DNA from: Argentina anserina
Taxonomy: Eukaryota; Streptophyta; Magnoliopsida; Rosales; Rosaceae
Direction: 5' to 3'
Length of the DNA: 64,000 bases
NCBI RefSeq assembly: GCF_933775445.1
Contig: NC_065877.1
Span: 25,606,001 to 25,670,000 of the forward strand
Shown: positions 1 through 11,214 of the stretch, in pieces
Layout: each line of letters opens with the position of its first letter
Position numbering within the stretch: position 1 is the stretch's first letter
Position numbers and translations under genes: made by a program
The notes under the pieces: generated by a model
Database searches by the model: none
What the model was told of the DNA's origin: nothing
The model's input: the letters and a program-made list of their open reading frames with translations, nothing else

Positions 1-9
1 TTAGGTTGT

Positions 10-132
10 GTACCGTCTCATGAAGGTTGTTTCCTGGTATATACTTCCACTGTATGTTCAAAAGGACAGTTTTTGGATTTATCATCTCAAATATATAATG
101 GGAAGGCTCCTGCTACTATTTGGTATGAAGCA
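10..132 (+). pseudogene. Possible preceding exon of the GT14 gene, divergent
   Basis: Read from base 10, the frame gives SHEGCFLVYTSTVCS followed by SSQIYNGKAPATI. This lines up loosely with the family pattern GHEGxYSIYVHxxPS...SSxFYxRxIPSKV, which in GT14 proteins sits directly before the EWGEM segment starting at 442. The order and distance are right, but residue identity is low and no donor site joins cleanly to the next exon in frame. It could be a decayed exon, a divergent exon, or coincidence. Confidence 0.35.
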
Positions 133-441
133 ACCATTAACTAAGTTTTTCTTCATTTTGAAGATTGAAATTATAATTCCACATCGTCCTCCAATTTTCC
201 CAAATTATGCTGGCAGCCTGGAAAATTTTCAGCTCCAAATTATAATTTCACAATTCAATGATATTTTTATAAGGATAGAGAGAGGTTAAAACTATCATTA
301 CACTGCAAATGACACAGTAAGAATGTTCCATGGATTACTTGTCTCTCAGCTGCACTGGAACATCTTCACCGTTTTAAGTATATGTGTTGACACCTACTTT
401 TTAGTGTTTTCAAATCTCTGACCACATATCTTTTGAATCAG

Positions 442-1080
442 CTTGCAGAGTGGGGAGAGATGAATATGTGTGAAGCTGAGAGAAGACTTCTAGCTAATGC
501 ATTGCTTGACATCTCAAATGAATGGTTTGTCCTCCTTTCCGAGTCATGTATTCCTCTGAGCAACCTCAGCATCATCTATCATTACTTATCGAGATCAAGG
601 TATAGCTTTATGGGTTCATTTGACGAAATTGGACCTTATGGGAGAGGCCGCTATAGTGAACACATGGCCCCTTTGGTCAATCTCAGTAATTGGCGTAAAG
701 GGTCCCAGTGGTTTGAGATTAATCGGGAACTTGCGCATTATATTGTTCAAGATGTTACTTACTACCCTATATTTAGAGACTTCTGCAAACCTGCATGTTA
801 TGTAGATGAGCACTACTTTCAGACGATGCTTACCATTGAGCGTCCACATCTTTTGGCAAATAGGACACTTACTTATGTTGACTGGTCAAGAGGTGGTGCT
901 CATCCAGCTACATTTGGTAAAGGTGACATTACAGAAGAGTTCTTTAAGAAGATTACTACCAGTGAACAATGTCTCTACAACGACCAGCCGACCTCGCTGT
1001 GTTTCCTTTTTGCTAGAAAGTTTGCTCCAAGTGCTTTGGAGCCTCTGTTAGAAGTAGCATCAAAAGTATTTGGATATTGA
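442..1080 (+). CDS. GT14 (core-2/I-branching, BC10-type) glycosyltransferase, 3' part
   Basis: C-terminal ~210 residues of a plant DUF266/GT14 protein. Such proteins are type II membrane glycosyltransferases of the Golgi; rice BC10 affects wall polysaccharide and arabinogalactan content. Family landmarks seen in order: EWGEMNMCEAERRLLANALL, LLSESCIPL, GRGRYSEHM, WRKGSQWFE, CYVDEHYFQTML, DWSRGGAHPATFG, DITEEFF and FARKFAPSALEPLL, then TGA at 1078-1080. The stretch is a single open exon. Its 5' boundary is uncertain: an acceptor at ...TCAG just before 442 or at GCAG before 448 both fit the expected junction ahead of EWGEM. The N-terminal anchor and first half of the domain lie outside the window. 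Nothing visible breaks this exon, so the gene may be functional, but the upstream exon (10-130) looks divergent. Confidence 0.85.
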   Translation, partial: LAEWGEMNMCEAERRLLANALLDISNEWFVLLSESCIPLSNLSIIYHYLSRSRYSFMGSFDEIGPYGRGRYSEHMAPLVNLSNWRKGSQWFEINRELAHYIVQDVTYYPIFRDFCKPACYVDEHYFQTMLTIERPHLLANRTLTYVDWSRGGAHPATFGKGDITEEFFKKITTSEQCLYNDQPTSLCFLFARKFAPSALEPLLEVASKVFGY

Positions 1081-2540
1081 CATAAAGATTGGCTTATTGT
1101 TTCCTAATGGTGTTTACAGAGAATTGCAGATGGGAGCGTGTTTGTAGTTTTGAGTTAACAACGGACTTGTCTGCTGAGATTGGTACCTTTCAACCCAAAT
1201 TTAATAGGATTTTTGAGACCTCAATGTCAAAGCATATTGTATGTATAGAAAAATAGGACAAGGGATTAGCATCCTAGAAAAAATTTCCGCAACAATAATG
1301 ATTATATGTAGATGGTTGGGATCCTGATTGAATGAAGCGTTGTTGAGTCATTTATCTAATAAATCTGCTGACCTCCTATTTTTTGGTCTCTTTCACAAGA
1401 TTATGTAGTTTCTGTAGTCGTACTGGAGGCTAGTTTGCTTTGATTATATCTCCTTAACTTTGTTGTTTCAAAATTTTCTTATTGCTTCCATTGTAGGTTT
1501 GTACCAAACAAGACCTCGTCTTCTTTAAAAACTTTTGACGAGTTCGTCGTGAAGCATAGATGCCCAAGCAACAGCAGAAAATGGCATGTAGATGCCCAAA
1601 CAAGATTATATATTTGGACCAACCATATAGAGTAATAATAGAGATAAGCTTTTTGCAATAATTTTCATTGTACATAATCTAATATTATAAATGACTTGAA
1701 GTATTTGCCTTGAAGAATGCTGGCCGTAAGGGCTACATTCTGAAGAAAGAAAAAGATATTATTCTCTTGGAAATGAAAAGAGTCACTCACTAAATCCCAA
1801 TATAAAGCCTAAATGGCATAGTTGTTTTGAGAAGCTGCGTATGAGTATATGTCATAATAATGTTCAGGGATCACTATATTAGACAGTTTTCTTGAACGCA
1901 TATTAAGGGTGGGTACGTCTTCACAGAAGACGATTGATTGCATTCTCAAAATCAATTTACCATTTGTTGAAGAAGGCTGTTAAACTTGTCATCCAAGCTT
2001 ATTGAGAATTCGTGATTGCTCTAATTGCATAGGAGTGAGCCTGCATGGATGTCAACTCCCAGAAATTGAACTATCGAAATTACACCTTAGAGAGTGTCTT
2101 GGCTAATCGGGGGAATGCAACAGAATGATACATGACAGTTACTAAGTCTCAATCAAGAAATCAGAGATGCGCAGATATCAGAAAACTTCGAAGCTAGAGA
2201 CTGCTCCCCGTTTGGAGCAAAAGCTCTAGATATTTTAATTTTGATAGCCAGCCTGACTAAAAGCCATTGATAAAAGTCTTGACTGAAGAGTCTCATTCAG
2301 CACATCAGGTCAACTGGATGATCAGCCAAAATGAGATAATGGATGACCGTTTGTAAGCTAAACATTAATGGTACTCACATTTCTTTAACAATAGTGAGGT
2401 AAGGAAGGGGTTCTCTTTGCCTTGCACCACTTTTAGGTTAAGAACTACACTATCAGAATTCGGGATTCCTCTAAATACCAACTTGTCGTGGAACACTCCT
2501 TCAATTACGTTCTGTTGCAGCATATCTGTTGATCATAAAC
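1081..2540. other. Intergenic and 3' UTR, with a possible LRR relic
   Basis: AT-rich DNA following the GT14 stop. The first ~300 bases are plausible 3' UTR. No ORF is convincing. Around 2005-2102 a + frame reads RIRDCSNCIGVSLHGC then QLPEIELSKLHLRECL, which has leucine-rich-repeat spacing similar to F-box or NBS-LRR proteins. It is bounded by stops and is at best a short relic. Confidence 0.4.
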
Positions 2541-2560
2541 AATGACGCCAATGACAGCAG

Positions 2561-2672
2561 AGAAAGAGGTCGATGACAGATGCCGAAGTATCACCGCCAC
2601 ATTTGATTCTCTGAAAGACACTAGCAGAAATGCCATGGATTCTCTTTCAGCAAACAAACTGTGGAAGTACTG
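2561..2672 (+). other. Unidentified short coding-like segment
   Basis: A + frame after a possible acceptor (GACAGCAG before 2561) reads EKEVDDRCRSITATF, then DSLKDTSRNAMDSLSANKLW and KY, and ends with TGA exactly at the insertion site of the LTR element (TACTG, 2668-2672). Composition is protein-like, but I do not recognise a family and no upstream exon is identifiable. It may be a terminal exon or chance. Confidence 0.2.
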
Positions 2673-3142
2673 TGTTAACGTAGTGATTACCAGATGGGTG
2701 GCTAATCACACGGTTAGCTATTAGTGAGTGTTAGTTTGACACAAGAAGTATAGTGGTTCACCTCCCTCTCTTGGGGTAGGCTACGTCCACTTGAATCCAT
2801 TAATATAAGTAAATAGCCTTGAGTTATACAAGTAGTGATCCCCCCATTCTAAGTGGGATGAGGGGTCTCTTTTATAAGTGAGGAAACCCCTCTCATTTAC
2901 ATATTCTTCAATGTAGGACAAGTGCCCCTCTAGGCTTACTATGGAGTCATCTTGATGAGGTCGGAAAGGTGACTTCCCGGTGGTGTCTTGGTGAGTTCCG
3001 ACTATCATTGGAAAGCTTGTATGACGAGGTACGCTATGAATATCATGGTTGAGTCACATAGTGACTTGTAGATCCGCCTAGAGAGTGATGCTTATGCTCG
3101 GTGGCATGCCATACTAACTCTGTGCTAGTAGGGGTGCCAACA
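2673..3142 (-). repeat. 3' LTR (element sense) of the LARD-like element
   Basis: 470 bp, matching 6247-6715. On minus it is preceded by a guanine-rich tract (GCGGGGGGACG), as expected for a polypurine tract next to a 3' LTR. Confidence 0.9.
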
Positions 3143-3159
3143 CGTCCCCCCGCAGTCCC
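3143..3159 (-). other. Polypurine tract of the LARD-like element
   Basis: On minus the bases directly upstream of the 3' LTR read GGGACTGCGGGGGGACG. This purine-rich tract in this position is the expected plus-strand primer of reverse transcription. Confidence 0.6.
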
Positions 3160-3879
3160 TAAGTAAGAGAAACTTCTTGCTTGGGGAGTTTATCAATCAA
3201 CATGTCACCGAGCATAAGTTTCCGGGCGGTGGCATACCCCTACCAGTCCCCGAACTCCTTAAGCAAGAAGGGACTCTCAAACCTGCAAAACAAAGATAAA
3301 AGCATATGTGCACGAAGTATGTCTGTTGTCATGGATAACATAACAATGTACGGGCGCGATGTGTGTTTGACACATGATGATGCGTGTGTATGTATGGTCC
3401 CGAATATGATATAGTACGCGAGTGTGCGTAAGTCCCCAAAACCCCTAGTCAGCGAGGCGGTTTCGAGTGATATGGCCTATGTGTGCGGTGTGCTTAGGCG
3501 AAGCAGTCTTGCGTGATGGCGCTTTGGACTAATATGGCCGCTACGGGTGAGTGTGGCTTTTATATGCCAATATGGCCTTTGAAGACTAGTGAGACCTCTA
3601 TAGGCTAGTGCGTCCTATATTGCAGTGTGCGTAGGACGGCATTGAGCCACTACGGGCGTAATGTGTCCATCTTAGCGCAGAGTTTTGCGTGTAGGACGTC
3701 TGAGCGCTGACATAGAGCGTTGTGCATCCATTTTAGCGTAGTGACCTACGTGTAGGACGTCTTTTGGACGTTGAATTAGAGCGTGGTGCATCAATCATAT
3801 CATAATAGGCTACGCGTATGACGTCTTTTTGGCGTTGAATTAGAGCGTGGTGCGTCAATCATAGTGTAATAGGCTACGC

Positions 3880-4795
3880 GTATGACGTCTTTTTGGCATT
3901 GACATTCGAGCGTAAAGCTACTAACGTAGCGTAGTGAGCTTTATGCGTAGGATGTCGATCCCTCTTGGGTGTAGTGCGTCCTCTGAGCGCAGTGTGCTTT
4001 GCACGTAGGACGGCTTGAGCCCTCTTGGGCGTAGTGCATCCATCGTAGCGTAGATAAGTGTTACGCGTATGACGTCTTTGAGCCCTCTTGGGTGTAGTGC
4101 GCGTATTTACGCGGCTTAAGCCCTCTTGGGCGTAGTGCATCCATCGTAGCGTAGTAAGAGTTACACGTAGGACGTCTTGAGCCATCTTGGGCGTAGTGCG
4201 CGTATTTACGCGGCTTGAGCCCTCTTGGGCATAGTGCATCCATCGTAGCGTAGGTAAGCGTTACGTGTAGGACGTCTTGAGCCCTCTTGGGCGTAGTGCG
4301 CGTATTTACGCGGCTTGAGCCCTTTTGGGCGTAGTGCATCCATCATAGTGTAGATAAGCGTTACGCATAGGATGTCTTGAGCCCTCTTGGGCGTAGTGCG
4401 CGTATTTACGCAGCTTGAGCCCTTTTGGGCGTAGTGCATCCATCATAGCGTAGATAAGCGTTACGCGTATGACGTCTTGAGCCCTCTTGGGCGTAATGCG
4501 CGTATTTACGCGGGTTGAGCCCTTTTGGGCGTAGTGCATCCATCATAGTGTAGATAAGCGTTACGCGTAGGACGTCTTGAGCCCTCTTCGGCGTAGTGCG
4601 CGTATTTACGCGGCTTGAGCCCTTTTGGCGTAGTGCATCCATCATAGCGTAGATAAGCGTTACGCGTAGGACGTCTTGAGCCCTCTTGGGCGTAGTGCGC
4701 GTATTTACGCGGCTTAAGCCCAGTTGGGCGTAGTGCATCCAACGTAGCGTAGATAGGTGTTACGCGTAGGACGTCTTGAGCCCTCTTGGGCGTAG
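3880..4795. repeat. ~100-bp tandem array inside the LARD-like element
   Basis: About seven clear ~100-bp units lie between 4070 and 4795, with decayed units reaching back to about 3640. Each unit has two halves that share the word GAGCCCTCTTGGGCGTAGTG: one continues into GCGTATTTACGCGG, the other into CATCCATC and GTTACGCGTAGGACGTC. Because 100 is not divisible by three, each unit shifts the reading frame, so the minus strand stays open in all three frames and yields overlapping peptides of the same motifs. I read these as a by-product, not a gene. Confidence 0.9.
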
Positions 4796-5544
4796 TCTCT
4801 CACTTTTTGGTGAGGAAATAATTTCTGATTATGTGACGTCTGAGTGTTGTGTGATGAAACAGTCTGCATAAGGAATTTAATTGTTCTCCTGAACAATGGT
4901 TAGAAAAATTCCTAGTTTCATTAGCACAATCACGTTGGACATTCAAGTGTGTGCGTCACACATTCTCTAAGCATATAAGATATGGCTAAGTGTCATTGCT
5001 AGCTAACTCTACAAAGTGTTATAGGCAATGCGTGAAAACCATGCGGGCATGCATATCACGTGCGGGATGTTGTAGGCATGCTTTATAGCGTAATAAAATC
5101 ATGCTAAGACATGGTAATAATCAACTCTACAGTAGGAGTAGGGAGGCATAGCATTTTACTTATCTTATGCCAATGTGGAGTGGAGTTGCGCTTTATTCCA
5201 AGTACCAAAATCATGTTGGAGGTGTCCAAGCATGATGCTCCTTTGCGCGGGGAATGATTGCAAGTAGCCGCTTTGGATTTGAGTGAGGAGATGTCCGGTT
5301 TGAAGAGATTTTCCTTTCAATTCTCTGTGTTATGGTAGTGGTTTGTTGCGGGTTGGTTGGCTTTGCCAGCAAGTCCCATTGTGCCAATGATTTCTTTTCT
5401 CTGGCGACTACGGAAGGCTGCGAAGTCAACCGTGGAGCAGGACTATGAAAGCCGACTGTGGAGTAGGACTGTGGAGGTCGACTATGGAGTTCCACCGTGG
5501 AACTATGGGAGCAGCAGTCATGGGACTACGGGAGCAACCGTGCA

Positions 5545-6045
5545 CCGTGCTAGCAGTCGCGTACTACGCTAGCAGTCATGTACTACGCTAGCAGTCGTGG
5601 GACTACGGGACTAGCCGTGCATCGTGCTAGCAGTCGGGTACTACGCTAGCAGTCATGTACTACGCTAGCAGTCGTGGGACTACGGGACTAGCCGTGCACC
5701 GTGCTAGCAGTCGCGTACTACGCTAGCAGTCATGTACTACGCTAGCAGTCGTGGGACTACGGGACTAGCCGTGCACCGTGCTAGCAGTCGCGTACTACGC
5801 TAGCAGTCATGTACTACGCTAGCAGTCGTGGGACTACGGGACTAGCCCTGCACCGTGTTAGCAGTCACGTACTACGCTAGCAATCATGTACTACGCTAGC
5901 AGTCGTTGGACTACGGGACTAGCCGTGCACCGTGCTAGCAGTCACGCACTACGCTAGCAGTCATGTACTACACTAGTATTCGTGGGACTACGATAGCAAT
6001 CTTGCACCGTGCTAGCAGTCACGTGCTACTCTAGCAGGAGCGTGG
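5545..6045. repeat. 77-bp tandem array inside the LARD-like element
   Basis: The phrase GTCGTGGGACTACGGGACTA recurs at 5594, 5671, 5748 and 5825, with a variant at 5902, an exact 77-bp spacing. Each unit is itself built from ~19-bp pieces around CTACGCTAGCAGTC, so this is a higher-order repeat. The right end decays into longer variants with AGGAGCGTGGAAGAA. Confidence 0.9.
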
Positions 6046-6230
6046 AAGAACGTCCACCGTGCTAGCAGGAGCGTGGAAGAATGTGACCGTGGAAGGCATG
6101 GACCACGGGAGGGTCAAAAAAATTTTTTTTTTTTAAATCTGACTGCATCGTAGTGAGCTTATGCACTGTGGGGTGTGGGGGACCGTGGGAGGTCTGTTAG
6201 TGGGGAGCGACGAAGCTAATTGTCAGCTTC

Positions 6231-6246
6231 CCACAGACGGCGCCAA
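6231..6246 (-). other. Primer-binding-like site
   Basis: On minus, immediately after the LTR end, the sequence reads TTGGCGCCGTCTGTGG. The TGGCGCC core matches the primer sites of many plant gypsy elements, which pair with a tRNA whose 3' end is GGCGCCA. Assignment to a particular tRNA is not attempted. Confidence 0.65.
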
Positions 6247-6715
6247 TGTTAACGTAGTGATTACCAGATGGGTGGCTGATCACACGGTTAGCTATTAGTG
6301 AGTGTTAGTTTGACACAAGAAGTATAATGGTTCACCTCCATCTCTTGGGGTAGGCTACGTCCACTTGAATCCACTAGTATAAGCAAATAACCTTGAGTTA
6401 TATAAGTAGTGATCCCCTCTTCTAAGTTGGATGAGGGGTCCCTTTTATAGGTGAGGGAACTCCTCGCATTTACATATTCTTCAATGTAGGACAAGTGCCC
6501 CTCTAGGCTTACTATGGAGTCATCTTGATGAGGTCAGAAAAGTGACTTCCCGGTGGTGTCTTGGTGAGTTCCGACTATCATTGGAAAGCTTGTATGACGA
6601 GGTACGCTATGAATATCATGGTTGAGCCACATAGTGACTTGTAGATCCGCCTAGAGAGTGATGCTTATGATCGGTGACATGCCATACTAGCTCTGTGCTA
6701 GTAGGGGTGCCAACA
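6247..6715 (-). repeat. 5' LTR (element sense) of the LARD-like element
   Basis: 469 bp. Read on minus it begins TGTTGGCACCCC and ends ACGTTAACA, the usual TG...CA ends. It is nearly identical to 2673-3142 with scattered substitutions. It is followed (on minus) directly by the primer-binding-like site. Confidence 0.9.
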
Positions 6716-7435
6716 TACTGAATGGCATAAGATAGAATAGAGTGCTTATTGATCTCAGTTTAATCCATCCAAGTCATTTAACCCAGAGATGATTCTTCCT
6801 TAAGCTAACATTTGTAGCAAAATGTAGTATATCTGAAGATGGAACCCACCCCTTGCTCTGAGTTTCTTCAAGCTCACCAGCTCATTATAATCCTTCTGAA
6901 GCTGAACAAAGAAAGGAACCATTGTCCTGCAGATAATAATCTGGGTCCCCAAGAGCCATGCAATGACTTCTTTTGCTACCTCATAAAGAAATTACCAAAG
7001 ACATAAAAATTCCTTTTACTGAAAAAATGAACCTTCTACTCCATACTTGTCTACTTTAAACTGAAGTTTCAATAGAGCTCGTACAACATAAAAGCAAGGA
7101 TTAACTCATTAAAACTTTATAATTTGAATGCAAGAACAGCATAAACTCCGAGTTAAACTGCTGTTTCCTTTTGCCATTAAAAAAGAAATTCTGATGTTTA
7201 TTACAGAAGGGCTCAAAAAACTATACCTCCCAAATATACAAAATCAAGCAGTTGAAGCTGCAGATGTCATTACCCAGTCATTCAGTAAACTTAATTGATT
7301 CTTTTTAACAAAATGAAGCTTGCATTCATGTCGAATGATGTATGCGAATGAACAATGTGGGTAGGACCATAAACCTGAAATTCCAGACTCCATGAAGACA
7401 TTGCAGCATCAACTGTGCATTCACTAGTAAGCTGA
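6716..7435. other. Intergenic and 3' UTR of the hydrolase gene
   Basis: AT-rich DNA between the LARD element and the hydrolase stop. A minus-strand frame at 6800-6991 is open for 63 codons and contains VIAWLLGTQIIICRTMVPFF and LQKDYNELVSLKKLRARGG. It has protein-like composition but no family that I recognise and no obvious partner exons. Confidence 0.4.
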
Positions 7436-10054
7436 TCATAACCCATCATGATTCTGCTGTTCTGGCAAAGGAAACTCCAGTTGGGTTTCAGTCAAATACC
7501 TAACAGCTAAAGAAGCATGAAGTGCAGCACCATAAGGAAGTGCATCCTCGTTGATCCGGAAGTAAGGTGAGTGAGGTGTATCCAGATATCCAAGCCTGTC
7601 ATCCTTCATTCCAAGGAAAAAGAAGAATCCAGGTATTTCCTCTTGGTAATATGCAAAATCCTCAGATCCCATTAACGGCGGATGGTCTTTGACTTTATGC
7701 GTGCCAAGCATATCTCCTGCAACGTTTTGAAAGTGTTTGTGCAACTCCTTATGGTTTACTGTCGGGGGGAACAAAGGTTTCTCATCTTCAAGGAAATTGA
7801 CTGTTGCATTGCACCTTTGTACAGCAGCCTGCCCTATTATAATCTGTCAATTCAAGCAGATCAGATTCTTGCAAGAGCAGAAAATAGGGAAAGTAATAGT
7901 AATTTAAAGAATTGGGGTTTGATTATTATAAGTTCCTAAGAGAATGTAAATTTGAATGAAAAAGCACTTAGAGATGAAACTAAAATTTCCCTCAACACAG
8001 TATGAATATAAATACAGAATCTGGAACGTACCTTTTTTATGCGCTGTTTGAGTTGCAGTAAGGTCTCCTTTGAAAATGCGCGGAAAGTGCCACCAATTGT
8101 TACAGAATCGGGAATGACATTGAATGCTTCACCTCCTTGAACTTTTCCAACTGTCACTACCTGAAAATTTTAGCCAGTTACTTAGTTGACTTGAGAGTAG
8201 TTGCAAAGGGCAAAGGATACAATAATGAATCAAGGAAAAGCGATGCGACTTGACTAACGAAAGCAGCAAAAGCTTTGATGTGTACTAAAAATGGACAGTA
8301 ATTTGAACTCGTAGTTTGATCAAAACTGTAATTCTCATGCGGTAGTTTAAGAACATGGTATTAATAGGTTCCTGGAGGAACTACCCACTATTCATTCACT
8401 GAAAGATGCAAGCAGTGCCTTTTACAGGTCAATCAGGACTTGAATTATCTTAGAGAAAACTAACATCAAATCAAAACTATGAAACCAATAATGCAAAGAA
8501 ATGGTATTCAGTCTGATTAATAACACATTACACAACAGATTAGTAGATACACAGGCTAAACCAAGCCATAGTTTTGGACACTGAACAAATGGAATATTTA
8601 CCTGAGAATCGAGCGGGTCCACTTCACGTGAGACAATATGTTGTAAGCTAATAACCACATTTGAGACCGCCAATATTGGATCGACCGCATGATGAGGAAG
8701 GGCAGCATGACCTCCTTTTCCACTAATTATTGCTTCAAAGAAGCCACTCCCAGCAAAAAATGGACCAGATCTAGAGGCTACTTCAGCCAAAGGAATATGG
8801 TGGGCAACATGCAACCCAAAGATAGCAGTAACATTCTCCAATGCTCCAGCATCTAATATTTTCTTAGCTCCACCTCCTCCTTCCTCTGCTGGTTGAAATA
8901 CGAGAACAATCGTTCCCTAATGAAAAAAAACAATAATTAAATCCACAAGACATCTATGTATTGACACAGTATTAATCTTAATAACATTCTGGCAACCATG
9001 CCCTTTTGACAACTTCAGATCATTGTAAAAATTACAATTGAAAAGTGGCCCTAAGTCCCTAACTAATCTTATGTATCTATATAATAGGCTATTGATATCA
9101 AGAAGCTACTAATCTTACCAATTATGGTCGGGAGTGTGGCATTTTTTTCGGCAGTTTAGATGGTATAAACAGAAAAAGAATAGAAGATAAAGACGATCTC
9201 TTTCCTGCAAGTCAGCCTAATACAGAAAATTACATCTAAAATCTACTAGCAATTTGAGACTACAACATATTATTCGAAGCACGGAAGTGTAACAATTACT
9301 GAAACCAAGTATTCCTAAACTCGTATAATTTATCCATACTTTTCATATGCTGTAGATGCTAAGAGGCTCTCAACTTGTGCGGCAGTTACTAGTATACAAA
9401 AGCAAAGACTAACAATTTGAGAACAACAACGTATCATACACAATTGTACAAAGAAATAAACCTGTAAATCTTTCTCATGCTCTTTAAGGATTTTTGCAGC
9501 ACCAAGCAGCATTGCAACATGAGCATCATGACCACAACCATGCATTTTCCCAGGGATTTTACTCTTGTGCTCCCACTCCACCATTTCCTACAAAACACAA
9601 ACCACATCGATCCAATTCTTAAAAAGTCAACTTTTTCACTCAACTAAACAATCAATAACAAAATTCCTATACATAAAGCTTTGGAGTATCAAACCTGCAT
9701 AGCCAGAGCATCCATGTCAGCTCTGATTGCAACAAAAGGAGGCTTTCCAGTCCCAATGGAGCCTATAATACCAGTAACTGCAATTGGGTACTTATATGAG
9801 ATACCCATCTTGTCCAGTTCTGCTCTGATCAGCTTACTGGTCTCAAATTCCTCATAACCCAGTTCTGGGTTTTCATGTATCTTCCTTCTGATACCCACCA
9901 TCCACTCAAACAGTTGAGGTCTCTGAGCTAAAGTTAGCAACTTTCTGGGGATTTCTGACAGCCCATCTGAAGTCAAAGCGGAATCTGAGAGTGTGGAAGT
10001 AGGACCATTAAGCAGAGTGAGGACTACAATCAGAGAGACCCACATGAACTCCAT
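7436..10054 (-). CDS. IAA-amino-acid amidohydrolase, ILR1/IAR3-like (M20 family)
   Basis: Releases free auxin (or jasmonate) from amino-acid conjugates. Five exons on minus: 10054-9695, 9587-9462, 8916-8602, 8160-8032, 7843-7436. All junctions are GT/AG and in phase 0, giving 445 residues, normal for the family. The N-terminus is a hydrophobic signal peptide ([15 protein letters not shown]). M20 metal and catalytic motifs are all present: [35 protein letters not shown] and MGSEDFAYY. The dimerisation domain carries [12 protein letters not shown] and [18 protein letters not shown]. The protein ends NHDGL, one residue away from the H/KDEL ER-retention signals common in this family. No frameshift or nonsense codon is seen. 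Which ILR1 subgroup it belongs to cannot be decided without alignment; exon 3 wording is closest to IAR3/ILL-type proteins as I remember them. Confidence 0.95.
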
Positions 10055-11010
10055 GGACTCTGCAAAGTGATGAGCTTTGATGGAAGTACAGGAGTTGGGT
10101 GTGAAAGCAACAAGAGAGTAGCAAAATTTACTTATGTGTCAAAAGTTGAAATCAGCCCACTGAAAAAAAAAATTGTTAATTTCAGCCGATGGCTGCTGAA
10201 CAAGGCGGCGGCATTTCTTTAATAAAGGATTGGATTAGTACTTACCCGCAATTAGATGATAAACAATGTCATCACAATTTGTAGATGAACAAGTTATGAA
10301 AAACTCATTCGAGAATGACAGTATATACATATAAGTTCTAGCAACATAGTTGATCAGAAGACATGATTGCAATTGAGAATAAATTATGGCTTAAATAAGC
10401 ATTTAACGACACTTGTAGAGTCGCATTCAAGTCACACACACTGCAACCCAATTTAATCCCAACCATTACTGTCATGAGCTCAGAAAAGAGTGAAATATGA
10501 CGTCCGGTGCTAATGCTAAAGCCTCAGGTAATCACCTTGGCACTCCCAAAAAACACCACCGCAAGCTGCTATGCATGAGTTCCCTTTAGCAAGACCGTAC
10601 CATTAATATTACCGGACAGGTGGAAGGATATCAAAAAAATAAAACGAGTATTTCACTAAGCAAATGATGACATTTGCACCCACAACTATCTCGATTATTC
10701 ACGGAGTCGGAGTTGACTCTAACACTTGTGATGGGATTTAACATGTAACTGACACTATCTTCCTAACACTTCTTACAACTTATGCAAAATTAAGCACTAT
10801 GCTACTATTCAACAAATGCCGATTTGAGGGCAATCTTCAGAGAGTGACTGAATCCTCACAAACTATAAAAAGAAGGCTCAAAATGATACTCATGTTAATC
10901 GAGGGTGGCAAATATGTTGGCGGGTAACAATGATCATAATATGTTTTATTACAAATGTACTAATAGTTTATCTCATTCTAATGTTTTATTTGACATCAAG
11001 CCAAGAAGTA
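10055..11010. other. Intergenic; upstream region of the hydrolase gene
   Basis: The minus-strand promoter and 5' UTR of the hydrolase should lie in the first several hundred bases. I see no confident TATA assignment, no ORF and no recognisable element in the remainder. Confidence 0.4.
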
Positions 11011-11019
11011 TGCAATCTT

Positions 11020-11190
11020 AATTTAAAGTGGTTTTTCCCCTCTTATGTGATATTTGTCAAGTCAGCAAATTAACGGTGCAATTGGACAAAAACTTAACAG
11101 AATGACCAAATTGTTTAAAATTTGAAAGTATAATGAGTGATCAGTTGAAATTGAAACATGAAATACTAAACTGTCGAGTTACTAAAAAAA
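11020..11190. repeat. Single-arm copy of the hairpin repeat
   Basis: From AAGTGGTTTTTCCCC through GTCGAGTTACTAAAAA this matches parts of the hairpin at 11958-12275: 11071-11185 is a direct match to its right arm, and 11026-11060 matches its loop region in inverted order. It is therefore a related, rearranged copy of the same repeat. Confidence 0.65.
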
Positions 11191-11214
11191 TAAGAAGTAA
11201 CTAATATTTTATTT

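Larger units (their letters stand above)
2673..6715 (-). mobile_element. Non-autonomous LTR retrotransposon (LARD-like), complete with TSD
   Basis: Two ~470-bp direct repeats bound a 3.1-kb internal region. The element starts TGTTAACG and ends TGCCAACA on the + strand, and is flanked by perfect 5-bp duplications TACTG (2668-2672 and 6716-6720). A G-rich polypurine tract (minus-strand reading of 3143-3159) and a primer-binding-like site (6231-6246) place the sense strand on minus. The interior carries two tandem arrays and no gag or pol protein, so mobility would depend on a partner element. The LTR pair looks very similar by eye, suggesting fairly recent insertion. At ~4.0 kb it is larger than TRIMs and fits the LARD class. 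Confidence 0.9.

Noticed and set aside
1454..1675. Minus ORF of 73 codons
   Set aside because: Poor composition, no family, lies in 3' flank of the GT14 gene.
3874..4896. Several overlapping minus-strand ORFs with repeated peptides
   Set aside because: They come from a ~100-bp tandem array shifting frame each unit; no start context or family is recognised.
3880..6045. Arrays that could look like CRISPR repeats
   Set aside because: Units are contiguous tandem repeats with no unique spacers, inside a plant LTR element.
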